Shown: positions 10,632 through 21,838 of the stretch, piece after piece
Numbering within the stretch: position 1 is the first letter of the stretch
Layout of the letters: the number at the start of each line of letters is the position of its first letter
Source: Ulota crispa
Taxonomy: Eukaryota > Streptophyta > Bryopsida > Orthotrichales > Orthotrichaceae
Assembly (NCBI GenBank): GCA_963920765.1
Contig: OY987243.1
Coordinates: 32,363,060-32,427,059 of the forward strand
DNA length: 64,000 nucleotides
Direction of reading: 5' to 3'
The notes under the pieces: model-generated
What the model was told of the DNA's origin: nothing
What the model saw: the letters and a program-made list of their open reading frames with translations, nothing else
The model's database searches: none
Made by a program: the position numbers and the translations under genes

Positions 10632-10842
10632 TGAGTTGAGTTATGACCAAGTTAAAGCTCACTTGCTTGTTTTCCACGCAAAGTTTGCAATAAATCAAAA
10701 TTTCATTGATAATGTTTCCTTTCGTGACAAATTAAGGCACTGTATTTGGTCGAAACCGTAATTAACTTTTATCTTGCTTATAGACGGCTTTCGCATACTT
10801 TTTTTGTACCTGTTACGCAATCAGCTCGAAAGTGAGATTTAA
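10632..10842 (+). repeat. IRG-unit 5' block L, copy 1 (split; continues 11797 to about 11990)
   Basis: Block L recurs at 19512, 46057, 58894 and 63437. Landmarks are TTTCCACGCAAAGTTTGC, GGTCGAAACCG, and, after the insertion, ACGGCCCTCTTTCATC. Block L lies upstream of IRG-like copies in the better preserved units. Here the TTAA element at 10843-11796 splits it, and the uninterrupted site is visible at 46253-46256. Confidence 0.7.
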
Positions 10843-11796
10843 CCCCTCAATGTCCGAGGGTGTTTTTCTGGTTTTTAGAAGGTAGTTTTGAAGTTTTTGA
10901 ATTGCCTTTATAAGATCATTATTAAACATCAAAACAAAATTGTAACTGTTGAATCTCAAATTTCAAAGTTTCTAGATGGCACTACCCAAAAAAAACCCAA
11001 AATGGTCGCACAGATTTCAAAATATTTGTGATTGAATGATGATGAGTATGGAATTTTTTGCTTTTTTTGGAACTGCCCAAAACTATTAATGTAAATTGGT
11101 GACTTTTGGATACAAAATTGGGAAACAATCACTTAGGATGTTTTAGTGTTTATTATTGTTACTTCAAAACCAATGGCCCCTCTTCCAAATCCATGACCAC
11201 AATTTCACAAATGAGCCTGCAATGCAACTGTCAAAATGCAACCGTCTAATACATAAAAAATTTTCAGCTTCAATTACTGACCACAAATCATTATGAATGA
11301 AAGAATTTTCAATGGTGAATAGATTCTAATTAGTATAACAAAGACATTCCAAGTGAAATTAGTCCAAAAGCACTTTTAGATTTTGTTAGATGTCAAAATT
11401 TCAGAAAAAAAGCCCTTATTGCCCAAGGGAGTGCCCAAGAGAAATCTTCACCTTCTGCTCAACTTGATGGCTGTCTTTTCAATGTGGCAACTTCTCATAG
11501 GCTTTGTGACACTATTCACAACACTATTCATGACACTATTCACAACACTATTCATGATACTATTCACAACAGTCACTATTCATGTTAAAAATGTATGCTT
11601 GTAGTTAACCTTCCACCAAAAACAAATGGAATAAGATATGGAGGAAGTTGAATTTGAATGGTGAAGCTAACTTTAGCATGCAACTTTTCCATAAAAAAAC
11701 CACAAAAAAATGAAATCTGTGCCTTCAACAAGGTTTCAAAGTTTTTTGAAATTTTTTGGACAGTCACCAAATTCTGGTGCCTTGGGCATTTAGGGG
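10843..11796. mobile_element. TTAA-type element, 954 bp, with empty site at 46253
   Basis: TTAA at 10839-10842 and 11797-11800 flanks CCCCTCAATGTCC and GGGCATTTAGGGG. Block L at 46057-46345 has the same flanks joined by a single TTAA (46253-46256). This shows a clean insertion with TTAA duplication. An internal 24-bp array of ACACTATTCAC/ACACTATTCAT units lies at about 11508-11590. Confidence 0.85.
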
Positions 11797-12273
11797 TTAA
11801 ATAGGCAAACGGCCCTCTTTCATCTTTTCCAAAATCCTCCTTTTTCCCATAGTCCTAGACCCAAGGATGGAAAACTCCAGACTTTTCACTTGCTATAAAA
11901 TGTTGGAATCTAGTCTCTGGATGCACCTGGTTTTTCCCCTCAAGAAGTTTTTCCAAAACTCTGGTTCAAAAATTTAGAAGTAAAAATTTGGATGTTTAAA
12001 ATTTGTTTTTGGGTTTGGGGACTCCTAAATAGAAGAAAGTCAATACTTCACAAGTCACTTCATTTATTGCGCCATGCACTAACAATGCTAACTTGCACTA
12101 ATACTCAAGAAATAGGTGAATTTGTAAAGCATATCAATAATCTATTCAATAGCAATTTAGGTTAATTCACTATAGTGTGGGTTGCAAAATATAATTAGTA
12201 TCTCAAGTAGTGTGATTCAAGTAGCCAAATTTGTAAAGAGATTTTACAAGTTTGTAATTCGACTTGAGAGTGT

Positions 12274-12604
12274 GTGAAGAAGGGAAAACTTCATGGATAC
12301 CCCTGAAGTTTGTAGTATTTGCATAGGTACCCTTGCTTTTTCAAAAATTGCACAAAATATCCTTGGACCAAAAATTTCAAGCCTTTGTTTTGTTGTGCAT
12401 GCCACTTCCCTTTTTCTTGTGTGCGCATGTTGCTTCTTTTGTGTTTCATTACATTCCCTTCTTCAACATTGATCATGAAGGAAGTACAAGCACAACAAAC
12501 AAATGCATGAAAATAATGGTCCATGGGAATTTTGTGCAATTTCTGAAAAAGCTAGGTTATCTATGAAAATATTGCAAACTTTAGGGATATCCATGAAATT
12601 TTCC
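12274..12604. mobile_element. Fold-back MITE family N copy 1
   Basis: The ends GGGAAAACTTCATGGATA and CCATGAAATTTTCCC are inverted, and nearly the whole 331 bp folds on itself through GTGCATGCCACTTCC. Copies lie at 31849-32182 and 40637-40950. The paired ORFs on both strands arise from this palindrome. The target duplication is unclear. Confidence 0.75.
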
Positions 12605-13401
12605 CTACAAAAAATGCCATAATATGGTAACTATGCCACCAAATTGCTATTTGAGGATACTAAAAGGTTGTGACCAAAATCCCACTTGAAGAATAAAAAC
12701 AAAATGCATGCCAAATCATGGGTTGTCATATTAGGTAAATTACTATTTGTTAAATGAATAGTAAGTTGCCCAACATAACAATCATGCCCCACATCTTCAT
12801 ACTAACTAGACATAATTCATCCAAATTGGTGTGAAGTTAAGGGGTTTTACATTATAAAATCTAGCACTATGTAAATCAATTTATGTAATGTATGGTTTTC
12901 ACATTGGACTGCTTGTCTATCCACTTGCCCATTTGCCCAAACTTGATGGAGCTCATGTCTATTTGATCAATAAACAACTCATAGTTCACTCCAAAAGATG
13001 ATAAAATTTATTAAAAAAGCTTGATTTGTACATGATGGTGATACTCATTGTTGCCAACATGAAGTCAAAATGTGACTTCAAAACCATATCACGTAGTAAA
13101 AATGAAAAATGGTAATTTGATTCTTCCCTTTTTAGGTCAAAAATCCTAAAAAAAATTCCCTAAATGCAAGAGTGGATGAACACATCTGTCCATGCCATTT
13201 ATTTTGTGCTTCACATTGTGCGTACAGTTGTGCTGTCCAAAAGCCAAATCTTGCCCAAAGTAATAACCATGGTAAACTGATTAAGGAAATAAAATTTGAG
13301 GAAGCAAAATTTGATCAATAACAAAATATGGGCAAATTTACATGCTTATTCTTCTTTGTAGGAAAATTGTTGTTGTGTAGCTTCCTCACCCTAGGTCCAC
13401 T
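12605..13401. other. AT-rich stretch, partly remnant of IRG unit
   Basis: No gene is supported. 13261-13400 matches the block before the GGTCCAC landmark in the IRG unit at 63800-63930 (AAATAAAATTT, TGATCAATAACAAAA, CACCCTAGGTCCAC). It is therefore the continuation of the unit that ends in IRG copy 2. The rest is unassigned. Confidence 0.45.
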
Positions 13402-14194
13402 AGTAGTGGGTGTTAAACTTGGCATTTTTTAAGGTTTTGGGATAACTCTATCAAGTGTTTTTTTTTTTTTTAAGTTATAGGGTGGTGAGCCGATGGCTAA
13501 ACAAATTTCTGCAAAGTTATCACCCTTGCAAAGCTTCACAAACTATAGTTTGTTAAAAATTTCAGTTTGTCTTCATAACGTATGTATGGGATAATGTCAC
13601 AAAGATTGATGTGTGATATTAAAGAGGTTGGGGTGTGATATTACAAAGGGAGGGTGTGATAATAAAAAGGTTAGGATGTGATATTACAAAGGTAATTGAG
13701 TTTTAGTAGTATGATTAGTAGCAACACTAACCTTTTTGATATCACACTCTCCCTCTTTAATATCACAGCTTACCTCTTTAATATCACACCCTGCCTCTTT
13801 AATATCACACCCTCTCTCTTTAATATCACACCCTCTCTCTTTAATATCACACCCTCTCTTTTTAATATCACACCCTCTCTTTTTAATATCACACCTTCCC
13901 TCTTTAATATTACATCCTACCTCTTTCATATCACAAAATTGTGTAAAGTAGAATTTAGGAATTAGTAGTGAGTGGAGGTTAACGTGCTACAAGAGAGCTA
14001 CAAGATCACTTGATAACTTTTATAAAGAGAGGCCATAACTAGTTAGAGTTGTCAACCACCTCTAGAGGTGGTTGATAAAGTTATCATACATGATAACTAG
14101 CAAAAGTGGTTGAGTTATGGGGTGGTCTGAGACTCAAAGCCAAAGTTATGGGGTGCGGAAAACTGAAATATGGCGAGGTTTGACACCCACTACT
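13402..14194. mobile_element. Foldback-like element with inverted minisatellite arms
   Basis: The ends AGTAGTGGGTGTTAAAC and GTTTGACACCCACTACT are inverted and interrupt the IRG unit, whose halves rejoin in the copy at 63890-63960. Inside, TGTGATATTAAAGAGG units point one way at 13605-13690 and the other way at 13733-13937. This layout resembles Foldback-type elements with terminal arrays. No transposase is present. The superfamily is open. Confidence 0.65.
13733..13937. repeat. Minisatellite of TCTTTAATATCACACCC units
   Basis: About ten tandem units of 18-20 bp. The inverted partner array lies at 13605-13690. It produces repetitive ORFs on both strands (DIKERGC and LFNITPS type) that are not real proteins. 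Confidence 0.9.
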
Positions 14195-14751
14195 GGGGTG
14201 AAAGAGGGTTCTACAAAAGATGAAGATGGGCCATGCGCCTATAAGTTACAAATGTCAATATGTCACCTCCAAATTCACTTGGAATGCACAGTCCCTCAGT
14301 AGTGACACTGCAGCTTTGGTCAATCCACAAGGTGTTTTCTTGACAATTTTGACTTGTGTCTTTACTGTCACTTTGTTTGGAGCATTTTGCTTTGTTTCTC
14401 AAATGTGTGCTATCTACTGTTCCTACTTTGTTCAATGCTTGGTGCAATGCTTATTTTAGGTGCGTACAATTATTTGCATGGTCATTGAATCTCAAGCTTG
14501 TGGTGATACCTCAAGGTCAAACAAAGTAGCATACATTTATTAGAAGAATATTATGTGCAACTAGCACTTTCATATCTTTGATTTGTATGAACTTGTTGCT
14601 TCTTACTTGAGAGATAAACTAGCTAAGCTCTAGCTTGCCGATAAACTTAGATGTATATTTTGAGCACACTCTCTTGATGATAACTTTGCACTTTGGTGAT
14701 TGTGCAGTAGATTATTCTTCACAACTCTAATCTTGGGCGAGAACCTCAACT
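14195..14751 (+). promoter_or_regulatory. Upstream region of IRG-like copy 2
   Basis: This follows the same order as 30290-31183 and the end of the window at 63930-64000: AGAGGGTTCT, then ACAAGGTGTTTTCTTGAC, then the GCTTGGTGCAATGCTT block, then GATTGTGCAG shortly before the coding region. The conservation suggests that promoter and leader were duplicated with the gene. No TATA box can be assigned with confidence. Confidence 0.5.
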
Positions 14752-15888
14752 GTGGCAATAGGTTATTTATCATTGGCTTTGGCAATTGGAACCATCTTGA
14801 TCAACAATATTGCAACTTTGTTTCATGAGGAGAGCGAGCGATGGCGGCAAGAGCTTCAAGATAGAGAAAGTGATATTGACAGGCAACGTGAAGAAGTTGT
14901 CGTCTCTGCCGCTAGACAGATTATTGAACATGTCTTTAGACAGAACAAAGAAGCCGCTCTTGAGCGTGAAGATGCTGCTCTGCAAATGAAGGCCTCTGCC
15001 AAATTGCGTGAAGGAATTATTCTTGCAAAGGCTAAAAAAGCAAAGATGGAGGCGGCTACCAAATAGCGTGAAGAAGCTGCTCTTGCAAAGGCTGAGAGAT
15101 CCAAGGAAGCTCTTTGGCAAGGCCGCATCAGTCTTGTCGTGATGCCAACTCTGGAGCAGATTATTGCTGCAAAGGAGCAGATCCAGTACAACCCCAAGAA
15201 GCTCCATTTTGTTGTTTGTGGTGTTTCTGGTAGCGGAAATCCTACCCTCATCAATGCCATCAAGGGATTGGGAAACTATGGCTGCAATGTAGTACACATC
15301 AGGGTAATTGTGTGCACATCCAAAATTGCTTGCTACCCTGACCCCCTCAAGCCTAAATCTTATTTGCTGTTTGTGTGGTACAACATCCTCAGTATTGAAG
15401 CCAAGGTAGTCTCTGGTCGGCAGTATTTCAATGACCAGGAACTCTTTGTGTTTGATGTCATCATCCTAGAGTACAACGTTTGTTTCACGGCAATCGACGT
15501 GGGTGTAATTCAAAACTGCTTACGCTTCGACATCCCGGTGTTTATTGTGCGAAGCAAGGCCGACCAACACACTTTGGGAATGATGCGTCCTATTGTGAAT
15601 AATAATGGTTTTGGTGAGTGTTATGGCGAGGCTGTCAAGAAACACATTGAGGCCACATGCTCAGACTTCAACATGCACATGCAAGCTGCCATGTCGGAAG
15701 GGCCAAAATATGATGCACAGGATCGACAGATGCTGTTGCATCAATGCATTTACATTGTTACAGCAGGGACACTACGACATATGTTGGAGACGTCAACATC
15801 AGGCTATAAACCTCTCGGATGGTTCGACAAGAGTTTATTGTTAGATGACGTCAAGAAAGCGGCAATTAGACTGCGGCGCCTTTGGTGA
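14752..15888 (+). pseudogene. IRG-like GTPase, copy 2, most complete
   Basis: About 378 codons in a single frame. Residues 1-20 are hydrophobic (LSLALAIGTILINNIATLF). Residues 25-125 are a charged coiled coil with LAKAKKAKMEAA repeats. The GTPase domain follows: P-loop GVSGSGNPTLINAI at 15220-15261, FVFDVIILEYN before switch II, and the G4-like VRSKAD at 15547-15564. The IRG assignment rests on the spacing of the P-loop and VRSKAD, as in the animal IRG motif VRTKxD. Faults: the ATG of copy 1 is ATA here, one TAG stands in frame at 15064-15066 (probably from CAG), and the P-loop Lys-Ser is replaced by Asn-Pro, which should abolish nucleotide binding. The copy decayed recently. Expression cannot be judged. 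Confidence 0.75.
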
Positions 15889-16034
15889 TGGGGATTAGGA
15901 GAGATCCTGGCAAACAATAAGATCTCTTTGCAATACTTTCAAAACCATAAGCTTAGAGATCCATGATCTTTGCTTGAAGATTCACTTTAGGACCTCACAA
16001 ACATGGTCAAATTTGGCACATGTCATTGCATTAA

Positions 16035-16988
16035 AACCCCTAAAAGACGACGGGTGTTTTTTGAGAAAAAATCTCAGAAACTGTCAACTTTTAGTGCATT
16101 GCCCAAAATTTAAAATTTAAACCTTTTTTCTCAACTACAACCATACAAAAGTGTGTCAAATAGATAAATTAATGTGTGCAAAAAAATTCAGCCCATTTGA
16201 CCACGCAGATTGTAAGATTTTAACATTTGAAATATAAAAAAAAGCTATTTTTCATTCCTGCAAAATAAGGTCAGCAGACTTTGACCCTTCCTAGAGTAAA
16301 ATTTTTGCTCTACACAAACTTGAGCTTTTTGACCATTCACAAGTATATGATGTTAGGTTCACTGCTGAAAATTTTCAGATGCAAATATAGAGTCTAGCTT
16401 ATTCTAAATCATCCTCCAATGCAAGGAGGTTTAGCAAATTGGCAATACATTAGTCATTCTTTCATGATTTCTTATGCAATGTGGAAGTCTTTTATTTGAA
16501 ATCTGATAGGTGAAAAGTTGGAGACAAACATTTGGAATATGTGAAAAAAGTTTCAAGAGCTTTAGATTTATAGATTGAAAGATGATAGGGCTTGAAGTTA
16601 GAGGATTTTTTTTTTTCTTGAAGCTACCCAAACATAGTTAACAAAGTTTGACTCCCTTTAGAATGTGATGTGAGTCCCCAATTAGTTTATTTTTTTAACA
16701 ATTGTACACCATGTTTTTATAGTTACATACTTGCCAAATTTCAAAAGTTAATGAGAGTTTTAGCATAAGATTCTCCAAAGATGCTCAAATTGCCCAAATT
16801 GCCCGATTTCTTTTGGGCAACATAACTTCTAAACCGAGCATCTCATTGGGAAAAATTAGATTTCCACTTGGAAGATACATATTTGTACCTTGTGTAACAA
16901 TTTTGAGAACATTCAATAAAAATTAACTCCATATGACCCTACCCAAGTTCTCAAGTGGCTGTTGAACAGCCACTTGGTCCTTTAGGGT
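16035..16988. mobile_element. TTAA-type element, 954 bp, with empty site in IRG copy 1 flank
   Basis: TTAA at 16031-16034 and 16989-16992. The ends are AACCCCTAAAAGACG and CTTGGTCCTTTAGGGT. The sequence on either side is contiguous at 6741-6760 in the paralogous flank of IRG copy 1, so this is a clean insertion after the IRG duplication. The ORF at 16431-16631 is not a gene. Confidence 0.85.
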
Positions 16989-17279
16989 TTAATATTGTGC
17001 CATTCAATTGCTTGGTTGTACCAAAGTTGCCACCCCGGTTGCCACATTGCATTGGAGGAAAAACGAGGATTAGGCAATTTTGTTGGTGGAATCGGTGGAG
17101 AGCCAAGAATTGGTCCTAGGACTTAGAGGTTGGAGAACTTGGAGTATGTCAAAAAGATGTTATGTTAGTGGGGGTATGAATATAGTATTAAATGCACCAC
17201 TCTAATAAATTAAGTTGTTCCTTTTGATGTCGAGGACTTAATTACAACATAATTTTTCTGAAGCATTCCCACTTCTCTT

Positions 17280-18760
17280 TGAATTCATTTTCAACAAAAT
17301 TCACTTCACGATTATCAATATTTTATTTATTATCAAATCAAAAATGAATTATGAAATTTTCATACAAGTTGAACAACCACGTGGATGTAATACTAACTTC
17401 AAAATCTCTCAGGCCAAATCTACGACATTCATAATTCACACATCAACTCCAAAACATATCCCATGTTACCTTTTGTATTATAATGGGATCCTAAGATCTT
17501 TGAAAATGGTGAGACCCTCTGCCTGGGTTAAGAAATTACAAAAAAAAAGGTTCCCAAAGCGGTTAAAGTGACTAATCTTCTAGATGTTTCAATATAGTAG
17601 GAGCCTCAATGGTTAAGCAAAGACCTATGTTTTGTTTTGTGAAATGAGTTTTTTTTCACATAGACATCTACCTATAGGGGTAATTGACAAGTTTTTTGGT
17701 ATGTTTTATTTGCCATATTGATTGTGTAAGCATGTAGAAATATCATTTGACCAACATGTAATTATTTAATGTACACAATTACACATTACTAATCTCTTAT
17801 TTGCATCATTTGCAAAAGTTAAAGTGGATAGTTTTATAGTAAAACTAAGTAAACTAGAGTCAGCCTAGGTTGAGCATGGAGGCCAATATATTCATGATGA
17901 CAATGATTTCAAATATTAAAATGTCCCTAGCTCTACTTCCAATAGAAGTCAAATCCATTTGTTTTCTTATGACAAATCATTTACATGAACAATGTTATTA
18001 TCTTACATCAAAAAGTTCATGAAATTTGCAAAGACTTCAAGTATTTAAGTATTGAATTCTAATTTGTATTGGAAAAAATGAGAACATTTTTGTAGGAGAT
18101 GTAAAACAAACTTTGAAATTGTTTAACTAGTCATCTTGAGACAATTGTGCATAATATTTTTAACCTTCACTGGGGGGTTCCCTTTTGCTTTCTCAATATG
18201 AGGATTCCCCAGCAAATGCCATTCACTAGATGTAGCCCTCTCTAATGAGCTTTGAGGATTTATAATTAGGTTCTCCCCCCATGTATATAGGGGGAATATC
18301 CCTCCATGGCTAGGGGGAGGAATATAATCATGTGAACAATGTTATGTGAAGTTGTATTCTCAAATGGGGTTTCTTTGACCCCTTAACAATAAAGGGGACA
18401 AAAATTGACCTCTTTTTGATGTATTTGGAGAGACATTGGACATTGAGGGGTTAAGCTCACACATGTGCAACATGCTTCCCCAATCTCAAAAGATTGCAGT
18501 GTGACATATATAATATTGTCAATATGTAATGTGATGCAATTTTGTAACATTTTGTGCTGCTATTCCTTGCAAGTTTTTAGGCGATTGCAAGGTTTTAGAC
18601 ATTTAGACATTGTATGAAATCTCATGCAAGGTTGGAGACATTGTTTGATATTAAAACATAATTTCTTTTTCATGTTGCACTATTGCGCAAGATATAACAA
18701 ATCTATTACAACATAATTTTTTTATTTGAAGACTTTTTTAGTGTGATCCCATACTCTACA
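17280..18760. repeat. Dispersed repeat D, copy 1
   Basis: This aligns in pieces with 51530-51843, 53870-54700, 54780-54955 and 55877-56235. Shared phrases are CTTTGAAAATGGTGAGACCC, TCTTATTTGCATCATTTGCA and GGCCAATATATTCATGATGA. Copy 1 lacks the insertions found in copy 2 and so gives their empty sites, for example TTAA at 18383-18386. A TTAA-type right end without a partner is at 18451-18454. No coding function is recognised. Confidence 0.65.
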
Positions 18761-19278
18761 ACTTTGATTTTTGAAGTTTTGTACTAAGTGAAGAACCATT
18801 TCTTCCCTTCATTATAAACAGCTAAGTTAACATCTTGTTGCAAGCTTTGCTGTTGGAAGTCATTGAGTGAGTAGTAAGTTAAATGCTTTAGATTTTGATA
18901 TGTTATGCAAGCTGTTACATAGTTTGGTACTTTGGACTACTATGCTTGTAAGCTTGTTCTCATAAATGACTCGTGCATATTTGCAATTTCAAGAAGGTTA
19001 CATATCTGCCCAAACTTTGTTCAAGCATAGTCAATTAGCAGTTACTTTCACAATTTTGTGCTTGTAGTAAGATCTTTTAGTGGCTTAAGAATCTTATTTG
19101 ATGTAAATATTAAATATTGCCCAACACCAAGCTTTTGGAACCTGACACGTGGCCACTTCATATCCTCTATCAAGGTAGAGTTGTAGCCTCATTTCCACAT
19201 TATATTTTCTTGATGAGCTGAATATTGAACTCCAAAACCAATCAGTTGAAGAAGGCTAACAATCTGTCTAAGACTCCA
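18761..19278. other. Unassigned AT-rich stretch
   Basis: I see no gene, repeat family or structured feature here that I can support. Confidence 0.4.
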
Positions 19279-19496
19279 AGGTAGACAAACCCAATCTCGT
19301 TCGTCTCCCAATCCCGCTCAAATCTACACAAGTGGTTCTTTTTTGGAGTAAAATTTAGGCAGCTCCAATAGATGTCCTATTTTTTAGGTCCTAAAAATAG
19401 GGCATTTATGAAATGCCTAGATTTCAACCCTAAAAAGAACCACCCGTGTAGATTTGAGCGGGATTGGGAGACAAATGGGATTGGATTTGTCTACCT
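19279..19496. mobile_element. AGGTAG fold-back MITE, 218 bp
   Basis: The ends AGGTAGACAAA and TTTGTCTACCT, and long arms (TCTCCCAATCCCGCTCAAAT and its inverse), make this almost a complete hairpin. It shares the AGGTAG terminus with families F, G and H. The right side reads CTACCT-TA-A, leaving an unused TTAA. Confidence 0.75.
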
Positions 19497-19511
19497 TAAC
19501 TAAGTTTGTGG

Positions 19512-19856
19512 AGTTTTCCTTTGAAGCCAATCATCCTAATTACTCAAAGGAGGCGAAGAGATTATCGGTTCACATTCTGATAATTTTGATGTTCCCAAAA
19601 GAAAAAAGAATGAAAGAGAAATAAGAGCAAGGCGTGCAGAAGTTCAATAAGATGTGTTGAAATAAAGCGCACCTGGTAACTTTTCAAGCACAACTTGCAG
19701 TAATCATTTTTTCATTCATAAGTGTTCCATTTATGGTAAAGTAACCAAGGCGCTGCTTTTTTTTTGTCGATACCGTAAATACATTCCTAAATAACCTTTT
19801 GCCGGCTTTTGTAACTTTCACACCCGCCGCACAGGAAATTTGGCAGAAGAACCTAA
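19512..19856 (+). repeat. IRG-unit 5' block L, copy 2 (split; continues after 20089)
   Basis: It aligns with 58894-59260. The first part may be an old exon: DVPKRKKNEREIRARRAEVQ is readable at about 19588-19647, and the corresponding FDVPIEKRGERK at about 58957. Both are followed by GCGCACCTG|GTAAC, which looks like a splice donor. Neither frame is open for long. The block is split by the 233-bp TTAA element. Confidence 0.6.
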
Positions 19857-20089
19857 CCCTTAAAGGATTGAGCTACTATAATACATACTATGTAGCCTGT
19901 TGTATAACTGACATTTTCTACCAAGAAAAAGTTTTAATTTGGGATCTTAACTACCTCACTAGAACATCATTGATCTATATTCTAACTTTTTTGTCAATCT
20001 TAAATGTAATAAAGGTGTGGATGCACTCCAAATACAAGAAAAATACTCTGTATTGTATTGGTTGCAAAAGGCTACTCGGTTGTTCAAGG
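19857..20089. mobile_element. Short TTAA-type element, 233 bp, copy 1
   Basis: The ends are CCCTTAAAGGATTG and TGTTCAAGG, with CTAA (decayed TTAA) at 19853-19856 and TTAA at 20090-20093. It has exactly the length of its relative at 43274-43506. The empty site is ACTTAATAAGGCGCACGG at 63602-63619. The ORF at 19799-20143 spans the junction and is not a gene. Confidence 0.8.
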
Positions 20090-20093
20090 TTAA

Positions 20094-21375
20094 TAAGGTG
20101 CACTGCCCAATTTCTTTGTTTGCAAAACCTATATCTTTCCTAATAATGTTAAGGTAGGAGGCTCTAATTTAGACCATGCATTTTTGAACCTACCATGTAG
20201 GGTCACTAGAATAGTGCACATAGGTTTTTAAATAAGTCACATTTTTTTTGTGTTCAAAAATTGTACTTGTGTATGCACCATTTTAGGAACTTGAGAGAGT
20301 GACATGAGCCATTGTTGAGTGTGCTTATTGGTCAAAATTGCATTCAGATTTGTCTTTTACAAAAAAAAATTGAAATGTCATACTAAAATTAATGAAAACA
20401 TGTTCTCAATCATGATTTGAGTGTTAAAATATGGAATGGGTGCTTGCATGCTTTAAAAGCCTTATTGGAGCATTCTTGATTTTGTAGTGGTTGCTTTTGG
20501 GACCCATGTGCTCCATTTAGAAGTTGCCTTTGTATCATGAATGCTACCACCTATGATCAAAAAGAGCTATCCTATGCACTTTTGCTTTGATAAATTACAA
20601 CTAATTCATACTAACTCACAAAATTTCAAATTAAATTGCCACAGAACTATCTCTTCTTTGGCTTTCTACCAAAAATATTGCCTTGGTTTTTCCATAGAAG
20701 CGCACAAACCCTTCATAACATTCAATTGTTTGAAGAGAGGTTGCCTTTCCCTCTCTTCAGGTATCATCCACGAACTTCAACTTGACTTTTTTTTTTTTTT
20801 TTTTTTAATTGTCTAACTTGTCTGGCCCCTTCAACATGTGTGCATTGAACTAAGCCTCCCTTTCATAAACTCTGACAAATTCACCCAAATGTAGCCATAG
20901 CTAAAGAAAGGTGTGGAATATTCCACACCATTTCATCCTTGTGGATGGAATGGTGTGAAATATTCTACACCATTTTCATTAGCAAAATTCTGAGCAATCC
21001 AGAGCAGCGTTTTCAAGGTCTCTTAAGGGGTTTTTGCTGGAAAGCTACACTCGACCCTGTAAATAGTCATTCTTGCTAAAATTGAAACCAAACAGTAAAA
21101 ACAAAGTTATACATTCGTAGAAAAAAGGGTGGATTCTGGTGATTTTTTGCATTGCCAATTTAGCTTAAGGTGCTAATTTTTTATTTTTTGGGGGGTTCAA
21201 AATTGCTACTTTTGCTTTTTCCCAATGGTGCAGGTGCTAATTGATATAAGGGGGTGTCAAGTTTTTTGGTAAATTTGGGGTTCTAGAGTGCAACTTCTTA
21301 AGATAAATGTTAACAAATACAATGGAGTGTCAAATGTGAATCCAAGACTAGGGTGCATGCATTGAAAGTTAACAT
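20094..21375. other. Unassigned stretch with small palindromes and poly-T
   Basis: No supportable gene. About 20910-20978 holds two neighbouring palindromes, GTGTGGAATATTCCACAC and GGTGTGAAATATTCTACACC. A run of about 20 T ends near 20807. The ORF at 20541-20816 ends in that poly-T and has no recognisable domain. Confidence 0.4.
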
Positions 21376-21480
21376 GAACAACACATAGAATTCTATGGCA
21401 CTAATTTAATATGAACAACACATAGAATTTTGTGGCACTAACTTAATATGAACAACACATAAATTTCTGTGGCACTAACT
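21376..21480. repeat. 37-bp tandem repeat, three units
   Basis: Three imperfect copies of a 37-bp unit beginning GAACAACACATAGAATT and ending near GGCACTAACTTAATAT. Confidence 0.85.
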
Positions 21481-21838
21481 TGGAGATTAAACCCAACTTG
21501 CTTTCAAAGCAAGACTGCCCATATTTGCAGAATTAGTGTCCTGTACACAAACATACAAACAACCCACCCCTCTATACCCTAAAGGTTAGAACCAAAATAA
21601 GTCATGGCAAATTGCAGTTGCAGTTGCATGCGCGTGAAGCTCCTTCCTCCATTAGGCTTCTTCCTCCATCTCCCTCATGTCTAAGTCAGCTCCAATGTAG
21701 CTCCAATGCAGCTCCAAGTATGTGGCCAATGTTAAGGATACTCTTTCAAACTCCAAAGCTTCTTCAGAACTCCAAAGCTTGCTTGACCTCATGTAAACTA
21801 AGGAAGAGGAAATAAATTGGGGAGGATACTAAAATTAT

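Noticed and set aside
13684-13965. Repetitive ORFs on both strands (DIKERGC and LFNITPS repeats)
   Set aside because: They are translations of an 18-20 bp minisatellite whose length keeps the frames open; they are not proteins.
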